NCBI RefSeq assembly: GCF_029867415.1
Contig: NC_081185.1
Coordinates: 44,462,766 to 44,526,765, forward strand
Length of the DNA: 64,000 nt
Direction of reading: 5' to 3'
Origin: Vicia villosa
Lineage: Eukaryota; Streptophyta; Magnoliopsida; Fabales; Fabaceae
The number at the start of each line of letters is the position of its first letter. Position 1 is the first letter of the stretch. Position numbers and translations under genes: made by a program. The notes beneath the pieces are model-generated. The model was not told where the DNA came from, made no database searches, and worked only from the letters and a program-made list of their open reading frames with translations. This document shows, piece after piece, positions 54,081-64,000 of the stretch.

Positions 54081-56891
54081 TTATGCATTATTGGGCCTTT
54101 TATCACATGCTTGGATGATAAGGATAAACTTGGGCCCTTTTTCTTCAGTCTCGCCCATGCATTCTATTGACTTGATCATGAAGTGAACTAAAGCATCATT
54201 GACTCTTCTTACACGTGCCTTTGTCATAGGACCTCCTAAGCTTCGCATTGTATCATTTATGTCTTGGATTACATTCTCATCATTCTCTCCTTCTAGGAAA
54301 GAATTCGACCTCGAATTTAGACCATCATCACCTACATCAAAATGAGATAAATCAGCCACATTAAAAGTAGTACTTACCCCATACTCACCTGGAAGTTCTA
54401 TTTTGTAGGCATTGTCATTGATCCTTGAAAGTACTTGAAATGGTCCATCTCTCCTAGGTTGAAGTTTGGACTTCCTTTGTGATGGGAATCTCTCTTTTCT
54501 CATATGTATCCAAACCCAATCCCCGAGTTCAAAAATAAATTTCTTTCGCCCTTTGTTTGCACTTTTTGCATAACTTTCATTTTTCTTTTCAATTTGCAAT
54601 TTTACTTGTTCATGCAATTTTCTCACAAATTTAGCCTTAGCTTTCCCATCTTTATGCTTCAAAATAGATGTGTTAGGCAATGGTAACAAATCAAGAGGTG
54701 TTAAAGGATTAAAACCATACACAATCTCGAAAGGTGAATGTTGTTTAGTGCTATGAACAGCCCTATTATAAGCAAACTCTACATGAGGTAACCATTCCTC
54801 CCACATTTTTAAATTCTTTTTAAGAATAACCCTAAGAAGAGTAGAAAGAGTTCTATTTACTACTTCAGTTTGTCTATCTGTTTGGGGATGACAAGTAGTG
54901 GAAAATAATAACTTTGTACCCACCTTTCCCCACAAAGTCCTCCAAAAATGGCTTAAGAAGTTGGAGTCACGATCAGAGACAATGCTCCTTGGTAAGCCAT
55001 GTAGGCGCACAACTTCCTTAAAGAACAAATCAGCAACATGACACGCATCATCCACCTTTTTACATGGAATAAAATGTGCCATTTTTGAAAACCTGTCCAC
55101 AACTACAAAAATATAATCTTTGCCATTCTTTGTTCTAGGCAGCCCCAAAACAAAGTCCATGGAAATGTCAATCCAAGGAAATTTAAGTACAGGCAAAGGA
55201 GTATACAAACCATGGGGCATAACTTTTAATTTAGCCTTTTTACACACAATGCATCTTTCACAAAGCTTTTGAACATCAATTTTCATGTGAGGCCAATAAA
55301 AATGTTCTTTTAAGAATTTTAGAGTTTTAGAAACCCCAAAATGACCCATTAGTCCTCCCTCATGCGCCTCTTTTACAAGTAATTCTCTAATGGAACCTTT
55401 AGGCACACATAGTCTTTTTTCTTTAAATAAATAGCCATTGTGCCTAAAATACCCATTGAAGGCAGTATGCTCACAAGCTAAAAATTTTGAAGAAAATTCA
55501 AGGTCACTTTTATACAAATCTTTAATATGCTCAAGACCGAAAACTTTTGTTTCAAGAGTAGAAAGCAAGACATATCTTCTTGAGAGTGCATCTGCCACAA
55601 CATTAGATTTACCTTTTTTATGCTTGATTACATAAGGAAATTGTTCAAGAAACTCAACCCACTTGGCATGTCTCTTATTCAACTTACCTTGTCCCTTCAA
55701 ATGCTTCATGGACTCGTGATCACTATGAATTACAAACTCTTTGGGCAGCAAGTAATGTTGCCAAGTTTGTAGAGCTCTCACCAAAGAATATAACTCCTTG
55801 TCATAGGTAGAATAATTCAGAGCAACCCCTTTTAACTTTTCACTAAAGTAAGCAATTGGGTGTCCTTCCTGCAACAAAACAACTCCAATTCCCACATTAG
55901 ATGCATCACATTCAATTTCAAAAGATTTAGAAAAATTATGCAAGGCAAGAATGGGTGCTTGGGTGAGCTTTTCCTTTAGGGCAACAAAGGCCTGCTCTTG
56001 TTTCTCACCCCACTTAAAACCAACATCTTTTTTAACAATTTCATTGAGGGGTGCTGCCAAGGTACTGAAATCCTTCACAAACCTCCTATAATAGCTAGCC
56101 AAACCATGAAAACTTCTTACCTCACTTACATTTTTGGGAGGTGGCCACTCTCTGGTGGCTTTCACCTTTTCCTCGTCAACATGGACTCCTTTAGAGCTTA
56201 CAATGAAACCTAAAAAAATCACATGATCGGTGCAAAAGACACATTTTTCTAAATTGGCATACAATTTTTCTTGTCTTAACACTTGCAAAACAGCCCTTAA
56301 ATGATTACAATGATAATCTAAGTTCTTGCTATAGATCAAGATATCATCAAAATACACAACAACAAACTTACCCAAAAAATCCCTCAAAACATGGTTCATT
56401 AATCTCATGAAAGTGCTAGGTGCATTAGTTAGACCAAATGGCATAACCAACCACTCATATAAACCATATTTTGTTTTGAAAGCTATTTTCCATTCATCCC
56501 CCTCCCTTATTCTAATTTGATGGTATCCACTTTTCAAATCAATTTTGGAAAATAAACATGCACCAAACAATTCATCAAGCAAGTCATCTAACTTTGGAAT
56601 GGGATGTTTATACTTAATGGTAATGTTATTAACAGCCCTACAATCGGTGCACATTCTCCAACTACCATCTTTTTTTGGAACTAAAATTACCGGAACAGCG
56701 CACGGATTTAGACTTTCTCTTACCCATCCTTTACTTACCAACTCAGCCACTTGTCTTTGTATTTCTTGAGTTTGTTGTGGATTGCTTCGGTAAGCTGGCC
56801 TATTAGGCAAGGACGCTCCCGGATTGAGATCAATGTGATGCTCAATTCCTCTTAAAGGTGGTAAACCACTTGGCACCTCTTTTGGAAACAT
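54081..56891 (-). CDS. pol: CRM-like pol, internal B: RT, RNase H, integrase
   Basis: 936 codons without a stop. Residue positions from the start of this frame: RT with YFDD at 180-183; RNase H D329, E366, D391; integrase zinc ligands H510, H517, C547, C550; core D579, D640, E676 (D,D35E spacing); GPF-type region at 816-818. In the usual TDGQTE motif the Gly is Arg here. The last ~67 codons run through the polypurine tract (54283-54295) into the 3' LTR and contain [11 protein letters not shown]. The start is artificial: the polyprotein is broken upstream by TAG 56904-56906 and joins gag-PR in another frame. RT-INT coding capacity looks intact but its expression is doubtful. Confidence 0.9.
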   Translation of the reverse strand: MFPKEVPSGLPPLRGIEHHIDLNPGASLPNRPAYRSNPQQTQEIQRQVAELVSKGWVRESLNPCAVPVILVPKKDGSWRMCTDCRAVNNITIKYKHPIPKLDDLLDELFGACLFSKIDLKSGYHQIRIREGDEWKIAFKTKYGLYEWLVMPFGLTNAPSTFMRLMNHVLRDFLGKFVVVYFDDILIYSKNLDYHCNHLRAVLQVLRQEKLYANLEKCVFCTDHVIFLGFIVSSKGVHVDEEKVKATREWPPPKNVSEVRSFHGLASYYRRFVKDFSTLAAPLNEIVKKDVGFKWGEKQEQAFVALKEKLTQAPILALHNFSKSFEIECDASNVGIGVVLLQEGHPIAYFSEKLKGVALNYSTYDKELYSLVRALQTWQHYLLPKEFVIHSDHESMKHLKGQGKLNKRHAKWVEFLEQFPYVIKHKKGKSNVVADALSRRYVLLSTLETKVFGLEHIKDLYKSDLEFSSKFLACEHTAFNGYFRHNGYLFKEKRLCVPKGSIRELLVKEAHEGGLMGHFGVSKTLKFLKEHFYWPHMKIDVQKLCERCIVCKKAKLKVMPHGLYTPLPVLKFPWIDISMDFVLGLPRTKNGKDYIFVVVDRFSKMAHFIPCKKVDDACHVADLFFKEVVRLHGLPRSIVSDRDSNFLSHFWRTLWGKVGTKLLFSTTCHPQTDRQTEVVNRTLSTLLRVILKKNLKMWEEWLPHVEFAYNRAVHSTKQHSPFEIVYGFNPLTPLDLLPLPNTSILKHKDGKAKAKFVRKLHEQVKLQIEKKNESYAKSANKGRKKFIFELGDWVWIHMRKERFPSQRKSKLQPRRDGPFQVLSRINDNAYKIELPGEYGVSTTFNVADLSHFDVGDDGLNSRSNSFLEGENDENVIQDINDTMRSLGGPMTKARVRRVNDALVHFMIKSIECMGETEEKGPKFILIIQACDKRPNNA

Positions 56892-57040
56892 GTCTTCAAA
56901 TTCCTACACAAGAGTTTCAACACAACTAGGCAAATTTTGTGTGTTAGGAGTGTTAGCTAGCAACGCCACCTCTTTGCAAAATAGCAAATATAGGGGCTGT
57001 TGTGAAACATTTGCATTTTTAACCTCTCCTTTTTTTGCAA

Positions 57041-58650
57041 TCAAAATCTCTTTCTTTTCATCATTCTTTTTTTTGTCATTTTTTTCTTTTGTTTTTGCTT
57101 TTCTTTTTCATTCTTTTCTTTTTCTTTTCTTTCTTGCTCATTTTTTTCTCTCATTTTCTTTTGATCTTCTCTCACCTCACTAGGATTTAATGGTACAAGA
57201 TTGATCTTTTGACCATGATACATAAAAGAGTACTTATTGGAGTACCCGTCATGATTGGCTTTTCTATCAAATTGCCAAGGCCTACCTAATAACAAATGAC
57301 TAGCTTCCATTGGTACTACATCACACAACACTACATCCTCATATTTTCCAATTTTAAAACAGACCTCAACTTGTTTATTAACAAGCATTTCTACACTTTC
57401 ATTAAGCCATTGAAGTTTGTAAGGCTTAGGGTGAGGTTTTGTTTCCAAATTTAGTTTAGAAACCAAACGCGTGCTAGCAACATTTGTACAACTCCCTCCA
57501 TCAATAATTAAAGAACAAACGTTTCCTTGCACAAAGCATCTTGTGTGAAAAAGGTTTTCTCTTTGACTTGTATCCTCCTCCTTGATTTGGCTTCCCAACA
57601 TTCTTCTCACCATGAGTAAATCTCCACTAGGTATTTCTTCTTCAAACTCCTCATCATAATTACCATCTTCCTCTTCAACAATTTCTTCATTTTCTTCCAT
57701 AAGCATAGTTCTCTTTGTTGGACATTGAGATGCGATATGTCCTTGGCCTTGACACTTGAAACACTTAACACTTTTGTTAGTTGAAACACTTGAAGAAAAA
57801 TGTGTAATAGTTTTACCTTTGTTTTCAACCGTGGCTTCCTTAGATGATGAAGCACCCTCCTTCTTTGTTTTGTCCTTCCAACTTCGAGAACTGAAAGTGG
57901 TGGAATTTCTCCTTGCTTGGCTTTTTCTTTTGAGTTGTTGTTCCACTTTGATAGCTTGGTGTACCAATTCATCCATTTCAACATAGTGATGAAGTTCCAC
58001 TATGTCACTAATGTCATGATTTAGACCATGGAGAAATCTAGCCATAGTTGTTTCATCGTCCTCCTCTACATTAGCTCTAATTTTGAGAACTTCCATCTCC
58101 TTGAAATATTCTTCAACACTTTTAGAACCTTGAGTGATTCTTTGCAATTTATTGTGCAATTCCCTATGATAATAGGAAGGAACAAACCTTCTCCTCATCA
58201 TTCTTTTCATTTCTTCCCAAGTATCAATTGGTCGTTATGCATACCTCCTTCTATCTTTGATCAATTGATCCCACCAAACTAAGGCATACTCCTTGAACTC
58301 AATAGAAGCAACCTGCACTTTTTCAAGATTAGAATAATTGTGACAATTAAAAATTTGTTCAATTTTAGTCTCCCATTCTAGTTCTAGATATGCCTCTGGG
58401 TCACTCTTCCCAAAAAAAGATGGAACTTTAATTTTTATGCCCCTCAAATTATCTCCCCCTTGTCTCCTTCTACGCCTTCTTTCATCCTCATCACCACTAC
58501 CATCATTAGAATTTTGGGGCCTCCTTTCCAACTCATCAATTCTTTGTTGAAACTGTTCACTTTGTTCTCTTAACAACCTTTCAAAATTGTCAGCATGGCC
58601 GCGATTTGAACAGTTAAAGCCGCTGTTCTATGTGAAGGTGGACTAGACAT
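57041..58650 (-). pseudogene. gag: CRM-like gag-protease, internal B
   Basis: ATG at 58650 (MSSPPSPHRTAA-like), then a 1-nt loss near 58592 relative to copy A and a TAA at 58235-58237 (GAA in copy A). The 389-codon part (57041-58210) is open and carries the gag core, an intact CCHC knuckle (CFKCQGQGHIASQC) and protease-like LIIDGGSCTNVAS. It ends in a Lys-rich tract; pol follows in a different frame, as in copy A. Confidence 0.88.
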
Positions 58651-59140
58651 AATTCTGAAATATTTTTGAAATTAGGAACAAGTGTTTAAAAATGGACCTC
58701 ACCATTCTACTCACGTGTTTACACTCAATCACTCGTGTTTCACTCAAATTTTTTTTTTTTGGCTTTTTTTTAATATAAAAACACTCTGCCTTTTACAACA
58801 CAATTTGCTCTTTTAGTTCTTTAGAGAAACCAAAATGAATCAGCACAAAGAAATCAATTTGAGATGATAATCAACATACAAAAAGCTTTAAAAAAAACAG
58901 CGAACTAAAAAAGAAGACTCTAAAACAAAGGAAACAAGAAGAATTTTAAGAGTGTGGCAAGAAAAAAAAGAAATATATTTTTTTTAATCACAATCTTTAA
59001 CAATCAGATCACTTTTTTTTCAATATTTTTTATATTCTTTTTTCGATTTTTTTTTATTTTTTTATAATGATAAATGGATAATAATGAAGAACAAGAATAT
59101 AGACAATTTACCATGTTTTGGCCCTTTTCTTTTGGAATAT
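58651..59140 (-). other. CRM-like 5' leader, internal B
   Basis: AT-rich with long T/A runs; uninterrupted counterpart of 36809-37253 plus 50916-50965. No gene. Confidence 0.85.
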
Positions 59141-59153
59141 GCTCTGATTACCA
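59141..59153 (-). other. Primer-binding site of CRM-like internal B
   Basis: Minus-strand TGGTAATCAGAGC, two bases from the right LTR. Confidence 0.82.
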
Positions 59154-59155
59154 CT

Positions 59156-59948
59156 TGATACGCACTAACTTTGTTAACTTTTGGAATACTAATTCTTTTG
59201 TGACTCAAAGGAAGTAATCTGCCTTATAATTGAAAGAATGGCAAAATTTGATACATGCATATAAAATAAACGAGATTGATATGAAATAAATGAGAGATAA
59301 GAAATGGAATTAAGTAGAAAGGGGCACCACACTCTTTCTTATCCAAGAGAGAATGATAAGCCTAGGGATGAGGATCACCACAAGAAAAGGATTTCTTGAT
59401 AAGATCAGTTTTGGTCCAATCCAGAACCTAAGAGCAAATACTCTCACTTACACAATGTGTAAACTCGATAAAATTCATTGATCCAAAAAGAAGATACATG
59501 CCTCCTTTATATAGGAATGGCTTAAGATGATGAAATAAGTAAAAATTAACTCCTAATAAAACAAAAGGATTTCAGCCACTAATTATCATGATAGTGGGTT
59601 CATTTATTACAAAGAAAGTGCAAAATAAAGACGAGATAATGGGGTTCTTGAAATGGCAGAATAATGGAAATTCTTTATTTACCACTTCTCTTGCAACTTT
59701 CGTCCATTATAGTGTGGTTATTGGTATTTCCTTTATTTTTATTTATTTATGCATTATTGGGCCTTTTATCACATGCTTGGATGATAAGGATAAACTTGGG
59801 CCCTTTTTCTTCAGTCTCGCCCATGCATTCTATTGACTTGATCATGAAGTGAACTAAAGCATCATTGACTCTTCTTACACGTGTCTTTGTCATAGGACCT
59901 CCTAAGCTTCGCATTGTATCACTTATGTCTTGGATTACGTTCTCATCA
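59156..59948 (-). repeat. Right (5') LTR of the CRM-like tandem
   Basis: 793 bp, uninterrupted: GATAAGCC reads straight through where GypC sits in the middle LTR. Minus-strand TATATAAA box at 59506-59513. The flank GGTTT (59949-59953) matches the left end of the tandem. Confidence 0.93.
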
Positions 59949-59953
59949 GGTTT

Positions 59954-60921
59954 GGTGAACGGGTTTGTGTTCCTGATGTTTTTGAGCTTCGAAAGAATAT
60001 CCTAGAAGGAAGGACACCGTAGTGAATTATTGGACTATGATGATGTTAATGAGTTGTAGTGCAAACTCAGAAAGGACACTATTATGTAGTAACGACAATT
60101 ATGCTTAAATATTATTGTCGGCTATCTATTGACAAATTGAGGACTTGATCACCCTTAATCTCTTCTTGATAGTAGACAGAATCATATAGATGGGATGAGA
60201 TTGTTGTTACCTTAATGGTATAAGATGCGATGAATACTAAGCCGTGAGAATAATCACTCACCATATCGTGTGAACTTATGAAGAAGTGAATATGAAAGAG
60301 TGTAACCTATTGGACGGTGATTAAGACGGGTAATCGGAGTCGCACAACGAAAGTGTGATGTAGAGTGGTGTTATAAGTAATCAGAATAGTGCAACAAAAG
60401 CGGAATGTAACGTGTTGGATAATTGCTGGTGTGACTTGAGAGGAGTCGAATAGTTGAAATTCAATGGTATAGGGATATTATTATTGAGTTTCTTGAAGGA
60501 AGCAGTTGGTGAAAAGTGTAAGTATTGTTTTATCGCTCAGATGGAAAAGTGTGTCTAAGGTTGGTAGGCCCGGTAGATGGAATGCATTACTGTAGTGTTG
60601 ATCAGGTGTGATCATACCATGGATTGTGTAATTATATTATTTAATTATTGAGCGTATTATATGGGTCGCACCTCGACATTTCATTGTCGTTAACCTTTTG
60701 GAGATATAGCGAGTGGTACACCTTTGGGGTGGTCGAATGCGACGTAAGAGCTGAGATTGAATGCATGAGAAATGCTTTCTGTTGATTATGTCAGATTGAT
60801 TTTGAGGATCGACTAGGAAAATGTTATCTGGGAACTAGAGAGTCAGATGAAGTATTACTATCCGGGACTTTTCACTTGAAATATATTTTCGAGGACGAAA
60901 ATATTCTAAGCGGGGAAGAGT
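59954..60921 (+). pseudogene. pol: GypB pol tail, decayed, with 3' untranslated end
   Basis: It opens with GERVCVPDVFELRKNILEG, the continuation of EFRIDENGIMRF at 31918 and part of the integrase zinc-region entry. It then jumps to decayed sequence matching GypA 7380-8860, so most of integrase is deleted. The final ~130 bp keep the gypsy 3' end signature (ATTTTCGAGGACGAAAAT) and a purine tract CGGGGAAGAG before the LTR. Confidence 0.72.
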
Positions 60922-62263
60922 TGTGACACCCCAAATTCTAGACTAATTATTTAATTAATTATTTTAGCGTGATTCTATGAGTCATTCTGAAGTATTGAAA
61001 ACGTGATGATATGTTGAGTCCTTATTATGGTTTGAGATGATTTATAATGACTTATGTAATGTTTTGATGATTCATGTGATGTCGTGGTGATTTGCGTGAT
61101 ACTTATGTGTATTGATGAATTTTGGCGTATTTTAGAATAATTAGAATAATAAGTGGAATAATTTTAACCAGTAAAATAAAATAATATCAGTGTTAGAGAT
61201 ATTAAGGATAAGAGTTGTCATTTGTGAAGAGTAAGTGAGGGCAATATGGGAAGACCATATTAGGGGTCCTAGGGGTAAAAAGATAAAAGAGGAAAGAGTG
61301 AAACATTATGTACGATCAAAGTTTTGTGAAAAGGCAAAGGTAGAGAGCTAGGGAACGAAGAACATGGAGGAATACATTGAGAGAACGCGAAGAGAAATAG
61401 AATCCAACCATGAATCATGGTAAGGGGTGACTATTCTTTATTAACTAGTATTATAGTTTTGATGATGGTAGAATAGATTAAGAGTTTGAACCTCTATTTA
61501 GGATGTGAGGGTTTGTGAGATTCTGACACTGATATGCCTAATTTGATGAATATGATGTAATTGGTTTGTTATAATTGATGGATGATAGTTATATTGCATT
61601 TTTATTGTGTTAGAATCATGAAAACTGATGAAAAGTGGTCACTATAATGTGTGGGTTCGTATTTGGTTTTGATAGTGAAGGTAGGAATGAAGAAAAGTCA
61701 TAAAATTGGAGTTTTTCTACTTCAGCAGCGTCAGGAACCGGTTCCCAGGAGGGAGGAACCGTGTTCCCATAGTAAAAATACGAGACGAGGAAATTCAAGG
61801 TTTCAGGAACCCGTTCCCACACGGGGAGGAACCGGGTTCCACAGATTTTCTTAAATTTCACTTAACTTTAAAAGCTCCTAACTTTCAAACCGTAAGTCTG
61901 TTTTAGACGCCATTTTGGACGTTGTTCCGTAAATTAAATACTCTACCATATGAAATAAAGAAAACAACAATAACTTGATTTTATTTTGAAAAGTATCGTT
62001 TTCTCCAAATGTGGTTTATTCTTGTTTTGCATAATTGATGAGGTGCAATGATTTGTTGTTTGCCTAATTGAATATATACAATGATGTGTGTTGTTATAAT
62101 GTGATTGCTTCTACTTGTTATGAAAATGGATGTTGTTCGTGGTAAATATGGTTATCATGTGTTTTGATGAATGATGATGCAAATGGATGTTGTTCATGGT
62201 AAATGTTGTTATCATGTGTTTTGATGAATGATGATGTAAACGGATGTTATTCATGGTAAATGT
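60922..62263 (+). repeat. GypB 3' LTR, first part
   Basis: TGTGACACCCCAAATTC..., aligning with 27832 onward of the 5' LTR. It is cut at 62263 by SireD. The donor-like GGTAAGGGG (GT 61420) and GGAACC/GGTTCC motifs (61731-61843) are retained. The rest lies beyond the window. Confidence 0.92.
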
Positions 62264-63415
62264 TGTTAGAACAAGATTTGTTCTGATCAATATTCTTAGT
62301 TTTGATGATAACAATGTATATGAATTTTGTATGAGATAATGTGGTACTCTAATACTATGCAATTTCCATTTCAGGAATTATATAAAGAGTATGCACAAAA
62401 TCAGCGCAAAAAGCACTGACTCAGAAGGTTCAGCATGCAACATCAGAACATGGTCTGGCAAGACATCAGAAGATGGTCAAGCAGAATCAAAACATGGTCT
62501 ATGGAAGCATCAGAAGAACTTGAGATCAGAAGCAGAAGCACGGAAGTTCTCATGGTATCACGCTAAGAAGCACTTCAAGGTCAGAAGACAAGAAGATGCT
62601 CTGCACCAAGCTGTTTGACTCTAATGATATTCAAACGTTGTTTACACAAACATATGATCAGAAGCAACTACAAGATGGCAGGCTACGCTGACTGACAAAA
62701 GGAACGTTAGTAGCTATTAAAGGCAACGTCAGTAGACACAGCGAAAGCAAGGCTCGAGGTAGTTGACAAAAGAGTGAAACATTAAATGCAATGCTGTACA
62801 GAATACGCAAAGCATTAAATGCTCCCAACGGTCATCTTCTCAAACGCCTATAAATTGAAGTTCTGATGAGAAGCAAGGTTACGAACTTTGAACACAACAC
62901 TTGCACAAACATACAGAAATGCAGTCAAATTCAAAAAGCTCTCAAAACTTCATCTTCAACCTCACTACAGTGCTGTTGTAATATCTTAGTGAGATTAAGC
63001 TTAAACTTTAAGAGAAATATCACAGTTATGATTATAGCTTTTAAGAAGCATTGTAATACTCTTAGAATTTGTTTACATTAAGTTGTAAGAACTAGAGTGA
63101 TCAGGTTGTTGATCAGTATACTCTAGAAAGTCTTAGAGGGTATCTAAGCAGATTGTTCCTAGAGTGATCAGGTTGTGATCAGTATACTCTAGAAGACTTA
63201 GAAGTTGTCTAAGTGGAAAACCATTGTAATATTGTGTGATTAGTGGATTAAATCCTCAGGTGAGGTAAATCACTCCAAGGGGGTGGACTGGAGTAGTTTA
63301 GTTAACAACGAACCAAGATAAAAATCATTGTGCAAATTGTTTTTATCTTACAAGTTTTAAAAGCTACACTTATTCAAACCCCCCCCCCCCTTTCTAAGTG
63401 TTTTTCTATCCTTCA
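62264..63415 (+). repeat. SireD 5' LTR
   Basis: 1152 bp, TGTTAGAACAAG...CTATCCTTCA, with TATAAATT at 62849-62856, two CTAGAGTGATCA units and an expanded C-run near 63380 (SireA/B have six or seven C). Confidence 0.95.
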
Positions 63416-63417
63416 AT

Positions 63418-63429
63418 TGGCATCAGAGC
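63418..63429 (+). other. SireD primer-binding site
   Basis: TGGCATCAGAGC, as in SireB. Confidence 0.9.
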
Positions 63430-63501
63430 GCCGGTTCTAAGGTGCAAGCACTTAACCGTGTTTAGAAAAGATTCAGGAAGAGAAAAACGCTTCAGTACAA
63501 G

Positions 63502-64000
63502 ATGGCTGGTGAAGATCCATCAAATACATCTACATCTGGCTCAATTGAGCAATACAATGGAAATGGTAACAATGGTTACACTAGACCACCAGTATTTGAT
63601 GGTGAAAACTTTGAATACTGGAAAGATAGACTTGAAAGTTACTTCCTTGGTCTAGATGGTGACTTATGGGATCTGCTGATGGATGGTTACAAACATCCAG
63701 TGAAAGCTACTGGTGTAAAGCTCACAAGACAAGAAATGAATGATGATCAAAAGAAGCAATTCAAAAATCATCATAAGTGTAGGACCGTTTTGCTGAATGC
63801 TATCTCTCATGCTGAATATGAGAAGATATCTAACAGGGAAACTGCCTATGATATATATGAATCATTGAAAATGACTCATGAAGGAAATGCCCAAGTCAAG
63901 GAGACTAAAGCTCTTGCCTTGATCCAGAAGTATGAAGCCTTCAAGATGGAGGATGATGAAAATATTGAGAAGATGTTCTCAAGATTTCAAACGCTAACTG
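63502..64000 (+). CDS. gag: SireD gag, N-terminal part (runs off window)
   Basis: ATG 63502 (MAGEDPSNTS) at the same place as in SireA and SireB. The frame is open for all 166 visible codons, through GENFEYWKDRLESYF and EKMFSRFQTLT, including the position where SireA gag has its first problem region upstream. It is the copia-type gag polypeptide. Whether the rest, including the 53-bp segment, is intact cannot be seen. Confidence 0.92.
   Translation, partial: MAGEDPSNTSTSGSIEQYNGNGNNGYTRPPVFDGENFEYWKDRLESYFLGLDGDLWDLLMDGYKHPVKATGVKLTRQEMNDDQKKQFKNHHKCRTVLLNAISHAEYEKISNRETAYDIYESLKMTHEGNAQVKETKALALIQKYEAFKMEDDENIEKMFSRFQTLT

Larger units (their letters stand above)
50981..54282 (-). repeat. 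Middle LTR of the CRM-like tandem, split by GypC
   Basis: Plus strand TGATATGCACTAAC...TTCTCATCA. It is 793 bp without GypC and one ATAAG copy, equal to the right LTR, with about 15 differences from it by eye. It acts as 5' LTR of internal A and 3' LTR of internal B. Minus-strand TATATAAA box at 53840-53847. Confidence 0.92.
31919..59948 (-). mobile_element. Three-LTR tandem of a Ty3/gypsy chromovirus, probably CRM clade
   Basis: On the plus strand: LTR 31919-32661, internal A 32662-50980, LTR 50981-54282, internal B 54283-59155, LTR 59156-59948. The whole block has one TSD, GGTTT (31914-31918 and 59949-59953); inner LTRs lack separate TSDs. The middle LTR without its insertion and the right LTR are both 793 bp. 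Both internals have gag then pol in reverse orientation. CRM clade is suggested by LTR start TGATGA, the ~0.8-kb LTR and the pol ORF running through the PPT into the 3' LTR. The clade call is inference. Confidence 0.9.
27832..62263 (+). mobile_element. GypB: Ty3/gypsy element hosting the CRM-like tandem and SireD
   Basis: 5' LTR 27832-30097, PBS 30102-30113, internal sequence 30114-31918 continuing at 59954-60921, and 3' LTR from 60922, itself cut by SireD at 62264. Removing 31919-59948 and one GGTTT copy joins the pol relic EFRIDENGIM|RFGERVCVPD in frame, which proves one original element. It is related to GypA through leader and tail. RT and most of integrase are missing. Confidence 0.9.
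62264..64000 (+). mobile_element. SireD: Sirevirus-like element, 5' part
   Basis: 5' LTR, PBS and gag start of a third close relative of SireA/SireB; the rest is beyond the window. Its insertion follows AATGT (62259-62263), the expected TSD. Confidence 0.93.

Overview
The window looks like intergenic plant DNA from a legume, most likely tribe Fabeae (pea, vetch or lentil type). The grounds are an Ogre-type LTR whose primer-binding site matches tRNA-Arg, Sirevirus-type copia elements with AAAAAGGGGGAGAT polypurine tracts, and several chromovirus-like Ty3/gypsy LTRs starting TGTAACACCC. I found no host gene, rRNA gene, functional tRNA gene or CRISPR array. Nearly all 64 kb can be assigned to LTR retrotransposons inserted into one another, up to six levels deep. 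The names used below are mine.

Layout. SireA (window start to 17199, 5' LTR cut by the window edge) is a Sirevirus-like copia element. It is split at 3331-10989 by GypA, a gypsy element with 2126-bp LTRs and TSD GGCAG that keeps almost no coding sequence. SireA sits inside the env-like gene of an older relative, SireC (17200-19594), which in turn sits in a reverse-oriented gypsy LTR relic, GypD (19595-20877). OgreA follows (LTR 20878-24047, PBS, broken gag, decayed remainder to 27831). It is interrupted by GypB (5' LTR 27832-30097, 3' LTR from 60922). GypB's pol relic is split by a 28-kb reverse-oriented insertion (31919-59948, TSD GGTTT). That insertion is a tandem LTR-internal-LTR-internal-LTR structure of a gypsy chromovirus, probably CRM clade. 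Its left internal region holds a solo Ogre-type LTR (OgreB, 37254-50915), which itself holds the complete 9.8-kb SireB (39064-48910, TSD AGATT). Its middle LTR holds a solo gypsy LTR (GypC, 51186-53689, TSD ATAAG). SireD (62264 to window end) is inserted in GypB's 3' LTR.

How the parts work together. SireA and SireB both encode gag, protease and integrase, but pol stops at the integrase/reverse-transcriptase boundary. In place of RT-RNase H there is a long ORF in the position called env-like in Sireviruses. Both copies therefore appear non-autonomous and would need RT from a relative. The env-like N-terminal regions differ strongly although the flanks are nearly identical, which suggests cassette exchange. 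The only long uninterrupted reading frames are SireB PR-INT, SireB env-like, the right-hand CRM-like pol, and the visible part of SireD gag. Other coding regions carry stops or frameshifts.

Most notable for follow-up: the RT-less Sirevirus design with an exchangeable env-like cassette; the three-LTR tandem consistent with unequal crossing-over; tandem hairpins in gypsy LTRs with near-constant loops and differing, still complementary stems; and a 53-bp GT...AG segment of gag that is precisely absent from SireB. All alignments were done by eye, so percentages are estimates.
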